Source of the DNA: Escarpia spicata
Lineage: Eukaryota > Annelida > Polychaeta > Sabellida > Siboglinidae
Reading direction: 5' to 3'
Length of the DNA stretch: 64,000 nt
Assembly: GCA_963995525.1 (NCBI GenBank)
Contig: CAXEFP010001001.1
Location: 1 to 64,000, forward strand
Shown here: in pieces, positions 39,704-53,689 of the stretch
Numbering within the stretch: position 1 is the first letter of the stretch
Layout: each line of letters opens with the position of its first letter
The notes under the pieces: model-generated
What the model was told of the DNA's origin: nothing
Database searches by the model: none
The model's input: the letters and a program-made list of their open reading frames with translations, nothing else
Made by a program: the position numbers and the translations under genes

Positions 39704-40085
39704 ATAACCATTACAATAGTAATTACAATAGTAACTCCATGGTGTTGTTTTTACGTTTTAGGTATAAAGAACACAAAACACCTCAACGACTTCTGTTACC
39801 ACAAACTCTCTCTGCTGAAACAGAAACGCCAAAAGCATGTGTCCTCAGTGGTAATGACACAACTGGTCATATCACTTAAATGCAGAATAAGCCGCCATTG
39901 GATCGCAGTGGCACACATGTCTCCTATGTTCCTTTTAAATATATTTTTCAGTAAACGTCCGATACATATATAAATATTAAAATACGCTATTTCCAAATAG
40001 CCAGTATTATTTGCAATCATTTCCACCACTCAAAGTGAACCAGATTTTCTGTTAGGTGAAATGACCTTTGAACTCTGAAACTGAT
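39700..40085 (+). repeat. Duplicated segment A (copy 2)
   Basis: Second copy of 37186-37560, with small indels in the exon-like core (CAGAAACGCCAAAAGCATGT against CAGAAATACCAACAAGCAAG) and a shared downstream block beginning GCCGCCATTGGATCGCAGTGG. Confidence 0.75.
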
Positions 40086-40089
40086 TGGG

Positions 40090-40690
40090 TGTATGACCTT
40101 GTATGCAACAAGTAGATTGTTTTTACCATAAGAAAAAGAAAATTACAAAAAAGCAGGACATTTACAAAATAACAAGACAATGTGATTGATGAGGAAAAGC
40201 CGTATTTTTTCCAGAAAACGGTAATGTTTACATTTTTCATCTGTTATGTATATTTGTTCTATATGACGAGTTGTAGGTGGAATGGAGACCGGGAGTCATG
40301 AAGGGAGTACCCTGTGTGGAAGCAAGGGGATGAGACATCGAGAGAGTGCCCGCTGCAGTGTGTGGATGCACATGGAATGTCTTAAGTGAAAGTGCCCAGC
40401 TCTCCCAGGAGCCTCTGTCAAGTCACTGTCCACTTCCCACCTTCCGATATCTAACATAATAATAGTATTATTTAACACAATATTTGGGAGATGATTTAAC
40501 TTATGTTAACTTATATAACTTTTACTACTATTTTTACATCTAAATTATGATAGATTTGCGTGAACATGTGTGTGCATAAACTTATTTGACATTTTTTATA
40601 TTGCCTGTGAATCCCCTAAGGAACAATAAATTATTGTCATCGTTATTGTCACAGGGTTCTCACAAATGTAGCTACAGTGGTGCCCCCTGG
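40090..40690. other. AT-rich non-coding sequence
   Basis: No exon or structured repeat recognised before the first RAD50-like exon. Confidence 0.45.
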
Positions 40691-42399
40691 TTGTAGGAGG
40701 AGGCGCGACTGGCGAAGGTGGAAGACAAAATGGATGCCTTGAGTCAGCAGAAGTCTAATCAGTTACTTGACCTTGGCAAGATGGAACAGGATGCGGAAGT
40801 AAGTACAGCACTCTGTCAAAAAGTAGTATACATGTCAAACATCTGCCAGCAGTTGTCAGAATGTTGTTGCGTTAAAAGGAGTCAGGTCTGTTCCTAGCCT
40901 TTCGTTTAATAGTTAATATCGTGTTCTTTAGACTACAATAACTAAGGTATACCACCCACTAAATTGTGATTAGTAATCCTGTCACAACGTTCACATTTTG
41001 GAATGTACGACTCCGGAGCATGTTTAAATAGTAAACAAAACGTCCAGTTTAAAAACAAGCCTTATTGGCAATATAAGCCAAGTTAATTGCAGTACCCTTT
41101 GATGTTCGACAATGTCCCATTTTCCCACATTCAACACAGCAGACTTCCTGTTACAAATTACTGCACTCGCTAATTCCAGGTAGAGGAACTGACTGACTCC
41201 CTTTATGTGTAGAGATGAGGTCAAGAGTCTCAAGCAGGGACTGCTCTACACGTACACACCTAATAATTCTAACCTACACTTTTCCTTAAATTTGCACAGA
41301 TTGGCTACATAGTCCAGTACACTAGCTGTTGCTATGCCTGGCCAGATGCTCATTTGAAATAAGCCAATCACATTGAAAACAGATGATTCAACCTGTACAA
41401 TAGACAAAAAAGCAGATGTGACTGTCATTATGTTCAAAGTGGTGTGCATTTGTGCTTTATGAGATTGTTTAGAAAATTATTCTTGTTGAGTGTTTGTTGG
41501 TTGTAATTGAGATAACCTGGGTTACACACTTTTATTAAACAAACTACGCATATTATGTAAACCGTTTGTATGCTTTAATGTCAATGAAGGTGATTGACGG
41601 TGAGCTAAATGACTTGAGGGAGTTTCAGACTGTTTAGTTATTTCTTGATGACAAGGACTACTTGCTACTGCCCTGACCAGTCGAGTGAGAATTTTCAATA
41701 TTCTGCGACTCTTACAGAGACACATTCAGCAGACAAAGAAACGGGATGATCTGATACGTTCCCTTGCCCAGGAATACCACTTTGAGGGTAAGACCAACTA
41801 ATTGACTTTGTTGAACGTTAAATAAGTTGTGGTTTATCTGGGTAAGTTGAGGAGGCAAATTTAAGAGAATTTTATATGCAGTCATAATTAATTATTCATA
41901 CATTTATTTTAATTAATTCATTAGTAGTGTATTTATTTAATTATTTATTTATATCTTTATACATATATAGTTGATTTTATTTCATAGTAATTATTGCATA
42001 TTTAGCACATTAGTATTTTAAATATGTATAATTATATATGGTTATATGTGTTATTAATGTCGAGCCCACATTTCTCTCTTATCACGTTAATAAATAAACG
42101 TCATTCATTTGGCCTTTTTTCATCACTATATTGTACTCTGTGTTGTTGCTTGCATAAATGGTTATATGTGTTATTAATTTAATTTCCATGACCTTTATAC
42201 AGCATCCCAGAACATTTATTTGGATGTGGCGCTATATAAAAAAATGTACTATTATGATTATGACTGCTTACAAGGAGATGTTTTCTCCCGCAGGGTTTGA
42301 AGGTAGCCTGGGGGTGGAACGCATCAAGAGACTTGTGTCATTGCTCGATCAACGAGCAAAGACCTGCCTAGAGGACGCCACGGCCACCAAGGTTAGTTC

Positions 42400-43100
42400 C
42401 ATCCTAGCTCACTACTGGAGTTGTTGCATCAGTTTGAAACATTTCAATATTTTTTATATTCTTATTTTGATGCAACTCCCAATGTACATTTATTTAGTTA
42501 GTTAGTTAACTACCAGTGGTACTTTATATTTTATACAAAATCATTATGTGATATAGTCTTAGATACTCTTTTTTTTATAGTATTTATATATTTATCCTTT
42601 AGTATATTAATTTATTACTTGTAAACAGAGTCTAAGTTATTATTATTATTATGAATGGTGGTTTGGTCGTCACTTTGCTACAGTGGCACCACCTATCAAG
42701 TACAACCGACATTAGTCATCAGTTGATTCCAGTGGTTACTGGCTTTGGAAGCAGTTTTGGATCGCACAAAACTTAAGTTCCATACCATGTTATTTTTGGA
42801 GGAGCGGGACGTGTTAAGCAAATACAAAATTGTGTGTGTGGTGGCTTGGTTATGGCTGTATCATTGGGGAAATAAATTGACACAGTGGCGCAACCACCCG
42901 GGTGGAACAAATCATTGTACTTTGATGCTAACTGTGGGCAGCAGAATTGTGGTTTTGGTGGCTAGGTCATCTCAGTTGAATCTGATAGTTATTGGCACAT
43001 GCGGATAGACACACACACTCCCATATACACGCACACATGTGTGTGCATACGCACAGTAATATGCATGTAAATCACACATACATGGATACACTAATACAAC
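42400..43100. other. Intronic sequence
   Basis: AT-rich with a small ATT run near 42640; no coding signal. Confidence 0.5.
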
Positions 43101-43109
43101 ACTAAGCAA

Positions 43110-45085
<1,976 letters not shown>

Positions 45086-47197
45086 TCACTAACTCATCCT
45101 GACTGATGCAGTTGAAGTATGAGAGAGAGGAGACGGAGCTACAGGACCGTATAGATGGGGAGAGGAGCCAGAAAACAGCGCTGGAGACAAGCAAGACGAT
45201 GAAGAACAACACCCTTGTTAGTACCAGTTGTCCCTTCGCCTCCCGTAGCTCCCTGGCCATAGTGTAAACACGATGTAACGCATCCACAACAACGGTAGCT
45301 GTTCCTGCAACAACAAAAACTCCAAATATCTATATAGGAATATTCTTCAGTTATCTGGCAATACTAGATGCCACTTAGCAACTAACCAAGGGCAGATATT
45401 ATCACCGTTACCGTACTTTGTGTTCAACTTGTTCCTGCTGACTATTTCATTTTTGCTGTTGCCAATTAAAGCGTTGCATGCAGCTGATGATAATTATTGC
45501 TTCCCAGTAAATTGAACATGAGATTAGTGAGTGAGTGACATTATTCAGTAAAAATTATATACATGCAACAAGTACAAAAAACAGTCATATATATGTATAA
45601 TGTTATAATCAAGGATAACATGAAAGCACACAAAAGTACACTTATTTCCAATGTTGTCCTACAAAATAATTAATAAATATTGATAATAAAAACTGTATTA
45701 AATAAAAAAATATATAATAAATAAAACAATATATAGATATTCTCAAAGAAGATATGAAAATATAAAAATGTGAGTATTGTAATAAAACATGTAAACTAGT
45801 TAGACATTGTAATTATCCTACACACAAGTTGTAGGCCTCATCTAAAGTGTGTTTACATAGCATTCCTAAACACAACTGTTGTATCAAGCAGAAACTATTT
45901 TTGTTGTAGTTGACCTTGTGACCTTATTTGTTATTTCATCTTCAGAAACAGAATGTTGTTGAGATGAGAAACATAAAACAGGAGTTGAATGCAGCCGAAG
46001 TATCGGACCAGAAACTGTATGACGTAGTGCGAGAGATATGTACCACCGTAAGTAGCTACAAACTCACCTATCAGATATGTGATATGTTTGTTTGTAGTAA
46101 TAATGAGAATCTCACCAATAAAATATGTGGTATATCAAATTCGTTCTATCCTGATTGGCGTACAACCCCTTTTTTAGCAGTGTCTGACGCCGTGACAGTG
46201 ATCTTTAAAACCAACCCTGACTGTTGAATCCATCATTGTGATTTTGTTTCTACTAATGTCACACTAGATTCAAAGATCAGTAAAAAAAAAATGAAAACCT
46301 CCTAAATGGTCATACTTGACAGTGTTCTAGTGCCCTGTTATTCATAAGTGGTGCATTAGTCACTTGCCAGTCACGTCTGCTGAGATGGCTGTACCCAGAA
46401 ACACAAGAAAATGGGTGCACACCCCTGTACGCTTATTGGAATGCAAAATTTGATTTTTGCGTTAAGCTTACTGTATACGTAATAGAACGAATATGTATGT
46501 GCAGTTTAAATATCTCGGAAACAAAACTAAACACATATAAACTGAATGCCGATTTCGTGAAAACTTAAATTGTTGAGTTTGTTCATTGGTTTCTGTTTCC
46601 AGGAGGACGAACTGAAAAATACCGAGAAGTCAGTTGACCTTGACACTCTGAGGTCACAGGTCACGACCCAGCAGAAAGAGAAAGAAACTAGACGTCGCAA
46701 GGAAGAGGCTTGAGTAAGTTCTGTGAAGATTAACTTCTCTTGTTTATAAAGTTAATCTGTTGTTATGTTACTTGAAGACATTCCAGAAAGAATATCATGT
46801 GTATATCTAACTATCTTCTTCTAAATGACATGTCTCTCACAGGCATTGACGATCTTGACCCTCTAAACTGCACGGTCGTTTGAAGTTTGAAGCAATTCTG
46901 TTGTGCTCCTTCCACACCATGTTAAAGGGAATAAAAACAAGGCATTAGCTAAAATCCGTTTTCAATGTGTACACAAAGATTAACATTGTATGTAACATTT
47001 GACAACATTTAAAAAATACAGAAAAATACGTTTGTAGACAAAATTCTATTTTAAACCCGTCTGTGTAGAGATTCCCGCAGAAAATTGAAATTTAATGAGC
47101 TAGGCGATCACGTGGTATCGTGACGTCAAAGATGACTCTCGGCTTTGTTGACATCTATGCATCGCCATTGTTGTTCTCTCCATTCTCTTGTAACATC

Positions 47198-47383
47198 ATG
47201 GCTAGTGGGAGTTTCCCAGAGTTTCAAGTGAAATCATACGATTTTGAGCCACTCAGCGGGAACGGTTACAGCGGATGATTCGTCTGATTCCGCTCTTTCC
47301 GAGCATTTCAGCGAAGGTAGCGAAGAAGATGATGCGGAGTCGGACAGTCACAATGTGAATGTTCGCTCAGGCAACACCGACTG
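47198..47383 (+). pseudogene. First exon of a P2X7-C-terminus-like gene, frameshifted
   Basis: An ATG at 47198 opens MASGSFPEFQVKSYDFEPLSG, then the frame is lost by one base near 47260. The shifted frame reads TVTADDSSDSALSEHFSEG, SEEDDAESDSHNVNVRSGNTD and W split by a donor (TG then GTAAGC) at 47383. An FEP motif, an acidic Ser-rich stretch and GNTDW just before the expected CxCG start are the pattern I know from invertebrate proteins annotated as P2X purinoceptor 7-like (zinc-binding P2RX7 C-terminal domain). That domain itself would be in exon 2, which I do not find, so this is probably a dead partial copy. Confidence 0.5.
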
Positions 47384-47389
47384 GTAAGC

Positions 47390-49600
47390 TGCAACTTCAT
47401 TATAATGACACATATGGTGTGAAAACTTCGACAACAACACTGATATCGTTTTAGTACGACGTTATATTATAAAATGCGGTGTCAAAGCTGTACAGAGAGT
47501 TAGCTAGAGGTTGTAGCTAAGTAGGTCATCGGACGAAGTAATTGTAAACAGACTTGTCAATGTCAAAGACAAACTTCACAAAGTTACGAACCGTCGAACG
47601 TCGTAAGCATGGTTGTCTGGTTTATGCGGATCGAGTTTAGGACGTTATAGCTACTTACGATATCACCCCTCTGGAGAAAACCCACACTTTTAGATAGGAC
47701 AGTTGTTCGCGAGATGATCATAATATGATTATGTCATTTATGTGGAACAATGATTTGTATTACTCTGAGTCTGACACACAACAGTATAGCTACTATATAA
47801 TCAAAATAAACTAAAATAAACATTAAAACAACATGCAGAACAATTGAATAATTATGGTAATGGGTTATAGCCTGAAGGGTTATGTCCTAGACCTAGGGGT
47901 TTAGTGTAACCCTAGGGGTCTTATATGTGAGATGTTACCAGTGGGTATGTATGTGCCCTACGACTATGTCCATAAAAATCATAAGGACATAGCATTTTTA
48001 ATCACAGTTTTGTGTGACATATTTATTACAAATTCATCAAGCAAGTTTTAGAACACAATTTTACTGGGTTGAATCATTACAAATTCATCAAGCAAGTTTC
48101 ATAACACAGTGTTACTGGGATGAATCATTCCAAATGTTGGTAACTGTGTAGACCTGGTAACAACCAGACAGCAGCACACAATGTGAATCACCACACAGTG
48201 CACAGACAATGGTTATAAGCCAAACAACACCCATGAGAATACTTCCCCTGCAGGCAGATGAGAATATGGCTTCTGCAAATACCTGCCCATTGATAAACAA
48301 GTTATCTAGTCCATTTTGTTGATTACTTTACCTATGACATGCTAATAAATAGCTTAGCTTCACATCTACAGACCAATTATCTTTACAGGGCAACTTCCCA
48401 TCCCTTTAGGTGATAATTGTAAACATCTTGTCCACCACATAAGCTTACCTCCCAATTAGGGAGATTAACCCCAGCATATAAACCTTCATCAACTGTCATT
48501 AATTGCAATTGACATAAGACAGGGTTCGCACAATCTTGAAAAGACCTTGAATTTGAAAGTCTCATGAAAAAGCCTTACATTTTAAAAAAGGCCTTGAAAA
48601 TTGATCAAATGTCCTGAAAAGCCCTTTAATTTTGCCTCAATAAATTTTCCCAAAGCTGGAATCGGAATTACATCAATGTTTATATTTAAAATGTTTTGAA
48701 ATTCAAAATGCAAGACATGAAAATGAATGAAACATGGAAGTCAATCTTTCGCCTTATATATATATATATTTATTACAAATTCGGAGTTTCTTCCCGTAAC
48801 ACACTTGGCTATTTCTGTTTTGCTATAATCTCACTAGGTTGACTGTCGGCTCGCCACTTGCTATTGACCGCCATTTTCATTGACACATTTCGCCAGTTCG
48901 ATGTGTATTGTGTTTGACTAGGCATGCATGCAGTTGACAAAGTGACCGCATGGATGAGTTCTATCCATTAGTAGAGGTTCAATGGTTAGCATCTTTGCCA
49001 TCATTGTTTAGGCAGCCACCCTCGCTATTGCACAATGCCGTGCAATGAAGGCCTGCCCTGCAGTTCTTTCAATTGCCCTTGCACGTTTCGTGCAGCCACC
49101 ATGTAGGAGGAGAGCACAAGTCATACTTGCGTCGGCGAGAGTGGTCCAGAAAGGAAGCCATTGCTTGCTGTGCTCATCCTGTTACCATCCCTATTGACCA
49201 AACACAGCGATTGCCTGGTGGCTAGCAGTTGACTGCTTCCAGATGAAAGAGGCTTGGAATAAGTACCTCTTGATATGTTCGAAGAGGGCAGCCTGGGTGG
49301 TTGACGACTGTCACTGGAGAAGAGTCGATGCCTTGCATCGTTGACAGTTGCAGAACCACATGTCTTGCTGATAAGCAAATCAATTCGCTCAATGCACTGC
49401 ATGTGAACTGAGTGAAGGACTATGGATCTGCAGTCAGCGAGATCATCGTCTCTCTAAGGCCTGGTGTACTGTTCCGTGTAGTGCACTACATAAAAGTTGA
49501 CAATAATGTGTCGTAAGTTGTTATGATATATTCGTGTAAGGGGGCGACAGGGTAGGGATAGTCCTGCGAGACTTGATAATTAAACATCTACCAGAAAGAT
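47390..49600. other. No gene recognised
   Basis: AT-rich, with an imperfect direct repeat near 48026-48075 and 48077-48125 (ACAAATTCATCAAGCAAGTT) and a run of related CCTTGAA/CTTGAAAA words near 48535-48615. I see no supported exon. Confidence 0.5.
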
Positions 49601-49673
49601 GGTAATGAAATGTCTGCAATATGTGAATATTATATGTTATGTATGTCTGTCTCTCTTCCTCTCCATCATTCTC

Positions 49674-49880
49674 CATCCCTCCTCTCTCTCCCCTCTCTCC
49701 CCTCTCTCCCCTCTCTCCCCCCTCTCTCCCTCTCCTGTTCTGTCTCTCTCACCCTCTCTCTCTCTCCCTCCCTCTGCCTCCCTCTTCCATCGCTCTTCCT
49801 CTCTCTCTGCCTCGCTCTCCCTCTCTCCTTGTCTCCATTCTCTGTGTCACTCTCTGCCCCTCTCCCTGTCTCTATGGCTG
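49674..49880. repeat. CT-rich microsatellite
   Basis: CTCTCTCCCCTCTCTCC and related pyrimidine repeats, open in all three plus frames only because of the repeat. It lies just upstream of the first Cys-rich exon. Confidence 0.88.
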
Positions 49881-49957
49881 ATGTCTGTCTTGAGGGACTG
49901 TGACATATATTGTTCCTTGTTGTGACTGCTCAACTGATGTTTATTTGCTTGTTGTAG

Positions 49958-52900
49958 AATGTGCGGCTGACTGCTCCAAGTGTTCTGTGGCAAACATGTG
50001 TGACAATGACTCTTGCAAGTCACCCTTAGTTTATGACAGTACTTCAAAGACATGTATAGGTATGTACTGCATTCTACAGTGTTTGATATTAATACAAGTT
50101 CAACTTCAACATTGGTTATTTGTTGTAAGTTGTGCTGGTGGTGCAACACCACTAGACAAAATGGTGTGTTGAGTTTGCAGTGATGTCCTTCCCTACACGT
50201 AAATTAACATGGGGAGTCCAACACAAACAACTGCATTGTTAGCGGAATAGCACAATGCACTCACAAAATTACAATACTGTGCTGCAAATGCATATTGAAA
50301 TCTATATCACATATTCTACATTGCAGAACAAAGACGAGCTGTACAGCGGACACATGTAAATGTTATCCGGTTGCCTTGCAGATAAACATGCAGCCTTCTT
50401 ACTGTATGTCGCAGTGGATCCAAGTGCTGCTGAGACGTCGCAGTGTTTCTGAGAACCACATACAATTCTGGGTGTAATATGAAGTTCTTCTGCCTTCAGC
50501 TTGTGCTGACATCTGTGATTACTGCACCATTGCTGATCAATGTACGACATGCTTGTACGGTTATATGTTTGATGGCACTACATGTTCAAGTAAGTGGATT
50601 TACACTGTTGTGTGCAATACGCCGTCTGTATTATTCACGTCAAAGACAAGTGTAAATATTGCAGTCTGTGTGAGAGCAATAAACAGACAACAACGTTCAC
50701 ACTGTGAATCAGGCAGATGTGTCTAAATATGATATTCTACTCCAATGGTTAAATCGTACCAGGATAATTAATTTTAATTTTTGGATACTTGTCTGACATT
50801 TTAAACATACCTGACCCTAGAAGTTCTTACAACATGACAAGGAAAATATATAATTTATACCTGGCAACTTTTTTGTTGAAATCCGGGAGATTCCTCAGGG
50901 GTTCAGCATGCTTTCCATATATCTCGGATCTTGACATAGGAAGATTGGGGTGGGTGCTGTTGGAGATTTTTTGGTTCAGCACGTCTCGGCACATCTCCCA
51001 TGGTGTCGCGCTGTCTCGAAGACGGGGTGTTGTTGGAGATTTCGAGAGAAAATTCGGGAGATTGATCAGTATTCCGGGCGACTCCCAGATTTCACGGGAA
51101 AGTTGACAGTTATAATAATTGATTAGCTTAGCTGTATAAATCCAAGCAGCATGAGGGAAAACAAATCTTTGCCGCCCGACCTAATATCATGCTGTTAAAT
51201 TACAGGACTGTTTATTTCTTATTGGTCTGAAGAAATTGTTTTTGACATCTTCACAGCACAGATCAATGCCTTCTAGTTGTCTTGAATATTCTTGTTCACT
51301 GGAATTTGTTTTATTCTCCAATCATTTGCACCTAAATTTAATGCACATTTTGTACACAAAATAATTTTTTTCGTAATGTTGAACACTGAGAATGGACCCA
51401 ACTCCAAATGTGTAACACTTGGATCCTGCCCCTTTTAAAATGCAGTTCATTTTGAGCTGAGCCCATCCCAAATTCCTGCATCCCACCCGCCTTGATAGAT
51501 TGTAATAGGCCATTAGTCAGGGGGCTTAATCTTATAATTGTTCACATCTTTCCACAATCACCATTTTTGGAGCAGCGTTAGATATGGCCGTGACATTTAA
51601 TTTTTCCATGGGAGCCAAGCTGAGCCCCCTATGTGACAGTCATATGGGACAAAACCAAGATGGCCGCTGTCCGGAGAAAGGTTGTGCAATAACTCGAGAA
51701 CCAAAAGTAGTAGCACCATAAATGAGACCACTTTTAGGCGTTTTCGAGAATAACAAATTCATTTCCTGTGTTTTCATCTGGTAAGCGACATGCCGTATGT
51801 CATCTCTGCTCAGTCCAAATAAGACCTTCCATACGGAGGATGTACAAACACAATTTGTCTTCTTGTTCCTCAGAGAAGATGGTTCTAAACCCCCCTGCAA
51901 AACATTTTTTAGCGCCGGTTATGATTTTGTTCTTATTCTTTATTCGATATCGCAGCGTTGACCAGGGCACATTGAATTGTTTCGCAATCTGGTGATATCC
52001 AACGCCCCCCCTTGTTCCACAGCTCAATAGCCAGTTGCATGTTTTCATCACTCCATGACTGTTTGTTGGTTTTCTTCCTATAACATCTCACCATTGTGCA
52101 CCTGAAGCAATCACGCCAGCTATTAGCCTTGATCAGTTGCAGTGTTATTTAACCTATAGGCTAATGATATGCAACGTGGCAAAATGTGAGGTCAACATGA
52201 TACAGTTTAATGCACATTGAAGCAGCGGATGATTTATGTGAAGTAATTATAAATAATCATCATGTAGTATCTAATATCGACATTTCCAGTAATACCTGCA
52301 CTAAGCAGTTGACGTATCTAAATGTATTACATTGTGTTACATATAACCGCCGAAAAACAGGGCATGTCTGCACAGCGTGTGGGGTATGTCTGCACAGGCG
52401 TGTGGGGTCATGCCCCAAGCATCCAACACGTGATCATTTCCGAATTGTTCGAAAATGCTTATGAAAATAAGCTGTATTTCCACTATTACAACACCGTTAA
52501 AATGAAGTTTGGAATTATACATTCGTATGCACGCTTCACTGTTGACATAATACACATGACAATATATGAGTATAATTACATAAGTTTTTACGAAAACAAT
52601 GTGTTATTTCATAACTATTTACTTACGGAACTCTAATTAAATAGAACATGCAAATGGTCGATTTGGGGGTTAGACGCTACTGTTTGACATGATTCCATTT
52701 CCAATAACCAGATGTTATGCGATGCGTCAATAATAGGGTGTGCGGACACGCCTCGAGGTGCGGACATGCCCCTACTTCCCCTACATATCATATGATGTAA
52801 TTAACGAGTCGTGAATTAGATACTGTGTGAGTTGTATTAATTCAGAGATATAATTTACAGTGGTGAATCACTCATATAATTTATACTTTTTGCTTTCAGT

Positions 52901-52970
52901 CTCCACTTCAATGCCATCTTTGGTGTCAGAGCCACCATCACACGTCTCTGTCACGGCCTCCAGTCGTTGA
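49958..52970 (+). CDS. 3' part of a Cys-rich (furin-like repeat) gene, three exons
   Basis: Exon 49958-50059 encodes CAADCSKCSVANMCDNDSC then KSPLVYDSTSKTC. Exon 50500-50589 encodes ACADICDYCTIADQCTTC then LYGYMFDGTTCS. Exon 52900-52970 encodes STSMPSLVSEPPSHVSVTAS then SR and TGA. All junctions are phase 1 with good GT and AG sites. The first two are repeat modules with CxxC pairs and a Tyr-x-aromatic-Asp-x-Thr-x-Cys end, like furin-like or growth-factor-receptor Cys-rich repeats of secreted or surface proteins. One phase-1 exon per module suits exon shuffling. The Ser/Thr-rich tail would be the C-terminus. The 5' exons, signal peptide and any membrane segment are not found, and the second intron holds two transposon pieces. 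Confidence 0.55.
50860..51109. mobile_element. 250-bp MITE with TTATA target duplication
   Basis: The left end CCTGGCAACTTTTTTGTTGA then AATCCGGGAGA pairs with the right end TCTCC-like ACTCCCAGATTTC then ACGGGAAAGTTGACAG. TTATA occurs immediately outside both ends (50855-50859 and 51110-51114). The interior (GGATCTTGACATAGGAAGA, GTCGCGCTGTC) resembles the GC-rich block at 7376-7570 of the tandem units, so that block is probably an older relative. Confidence 0.82.
51640..52094 (-). pseudogene. Second pogo-like transposase, N-terminal fragment
   Basis: Minus strand. An ATG at 52094 opens MVRCYRKKTNKQSWSDENMQ then LAIELWNKGG, the usual start of pogo/Tigger-type proteins. In a run of seven Gs (about 52000) the frame shifts to VGYHQIAKQFNVPWSTLRYR then IKNKNK, the psq-type helix-turn-helix. 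Another shift follows at MEGL, after which FGLSRDDIRHVAYQM begins the CENP-B-type second HTH. The catalytic core is absent. The fragment is on the opposite strand to the Cys-rich gene and lies within its last intron. Confidence 0.75.
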
Positions 52971-53689
52971 GACACCTTAAAGCACTAGGGTAAATACAAG
53001 CTTTGGTGACAACAATGTCACACAACAGTTCAAAGATGTGACATTGTCAAGTAACTTATGTTGATGTGAACGTCTGTCGTGGGCCGTTACACAGTTAATA
53101 AGAAAATGTTTCTTGTTGACAGGATGGCAGTGTTGCCTCACAGACGACACATTTGCGACGTGTGTCGTACAATCTGGGACGCGTGTCCCGGGTTGACACA
53201 TTTCTGGTAAGAGACGTACACGTCTAATTTTATTAAATGGTAGAATTTATACTTCTTTGTAGCATTCCTTTGTCTTATGTTATGTAATTGACTACATTTT
53301 ACCCCAACATAAATAACCCCGATATGATCACCATGAAACTGACACTTTGTTGTGGCTGATCGAGTTTATTTCTCAGTTGATTACTTTTTAACTTTTGTAC
53401 AAAAATATCCCGTAAAAACATCGCAAATTTGTGCGACTCGATGCGTCAAATCAGTTTATTGTCTTGGATGACATTTTATATGACTCGTTTTAGTTTTGAT
53501 GTTTGCGTCGATCTCAAACAATTAACTTTTACAGCTGCCGAAATAAACAAAGTTTTGACGACAATCATAACTCAAAGGTTTGTTTACAATTTACAGATGT
53601 TGAGACAAGTTACGGCAAGTTGACATCGTCTGTAGAGGGTCACGTGACGGAGATGCTGAGGGCATGGAGGGGGTTAACCCTCATGTAAG

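Noticed and set aside
51800..52051. 83-codon frame starting MMKTCNWLL as an independent gene
   Set aside because: Its start is a frameshifted version of the pogo-like N-terminus; the true start is the ATG at 52094.
52900..52990. Alternative reading LHFNAIFGVRATITRLCHGL of the last Cys-rich exon
   Set aside because: Phase-1 splicing from the preceding exon selects the STSMPSLVSEPPS frame, which ends naturally in TGA.
53123..53683. Two exon-like segments (53123-53206 and 53597-53683) with acceptor and donor sites, reading DGSVASQTTHLRRVSYNLG and DVETSYGKLTSSVEGHVTEM
   Set aside because: Their phases are incompatible: the only open frame of the second needs a frame that has a stop in the first. 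No family recognised; kept only as a note.
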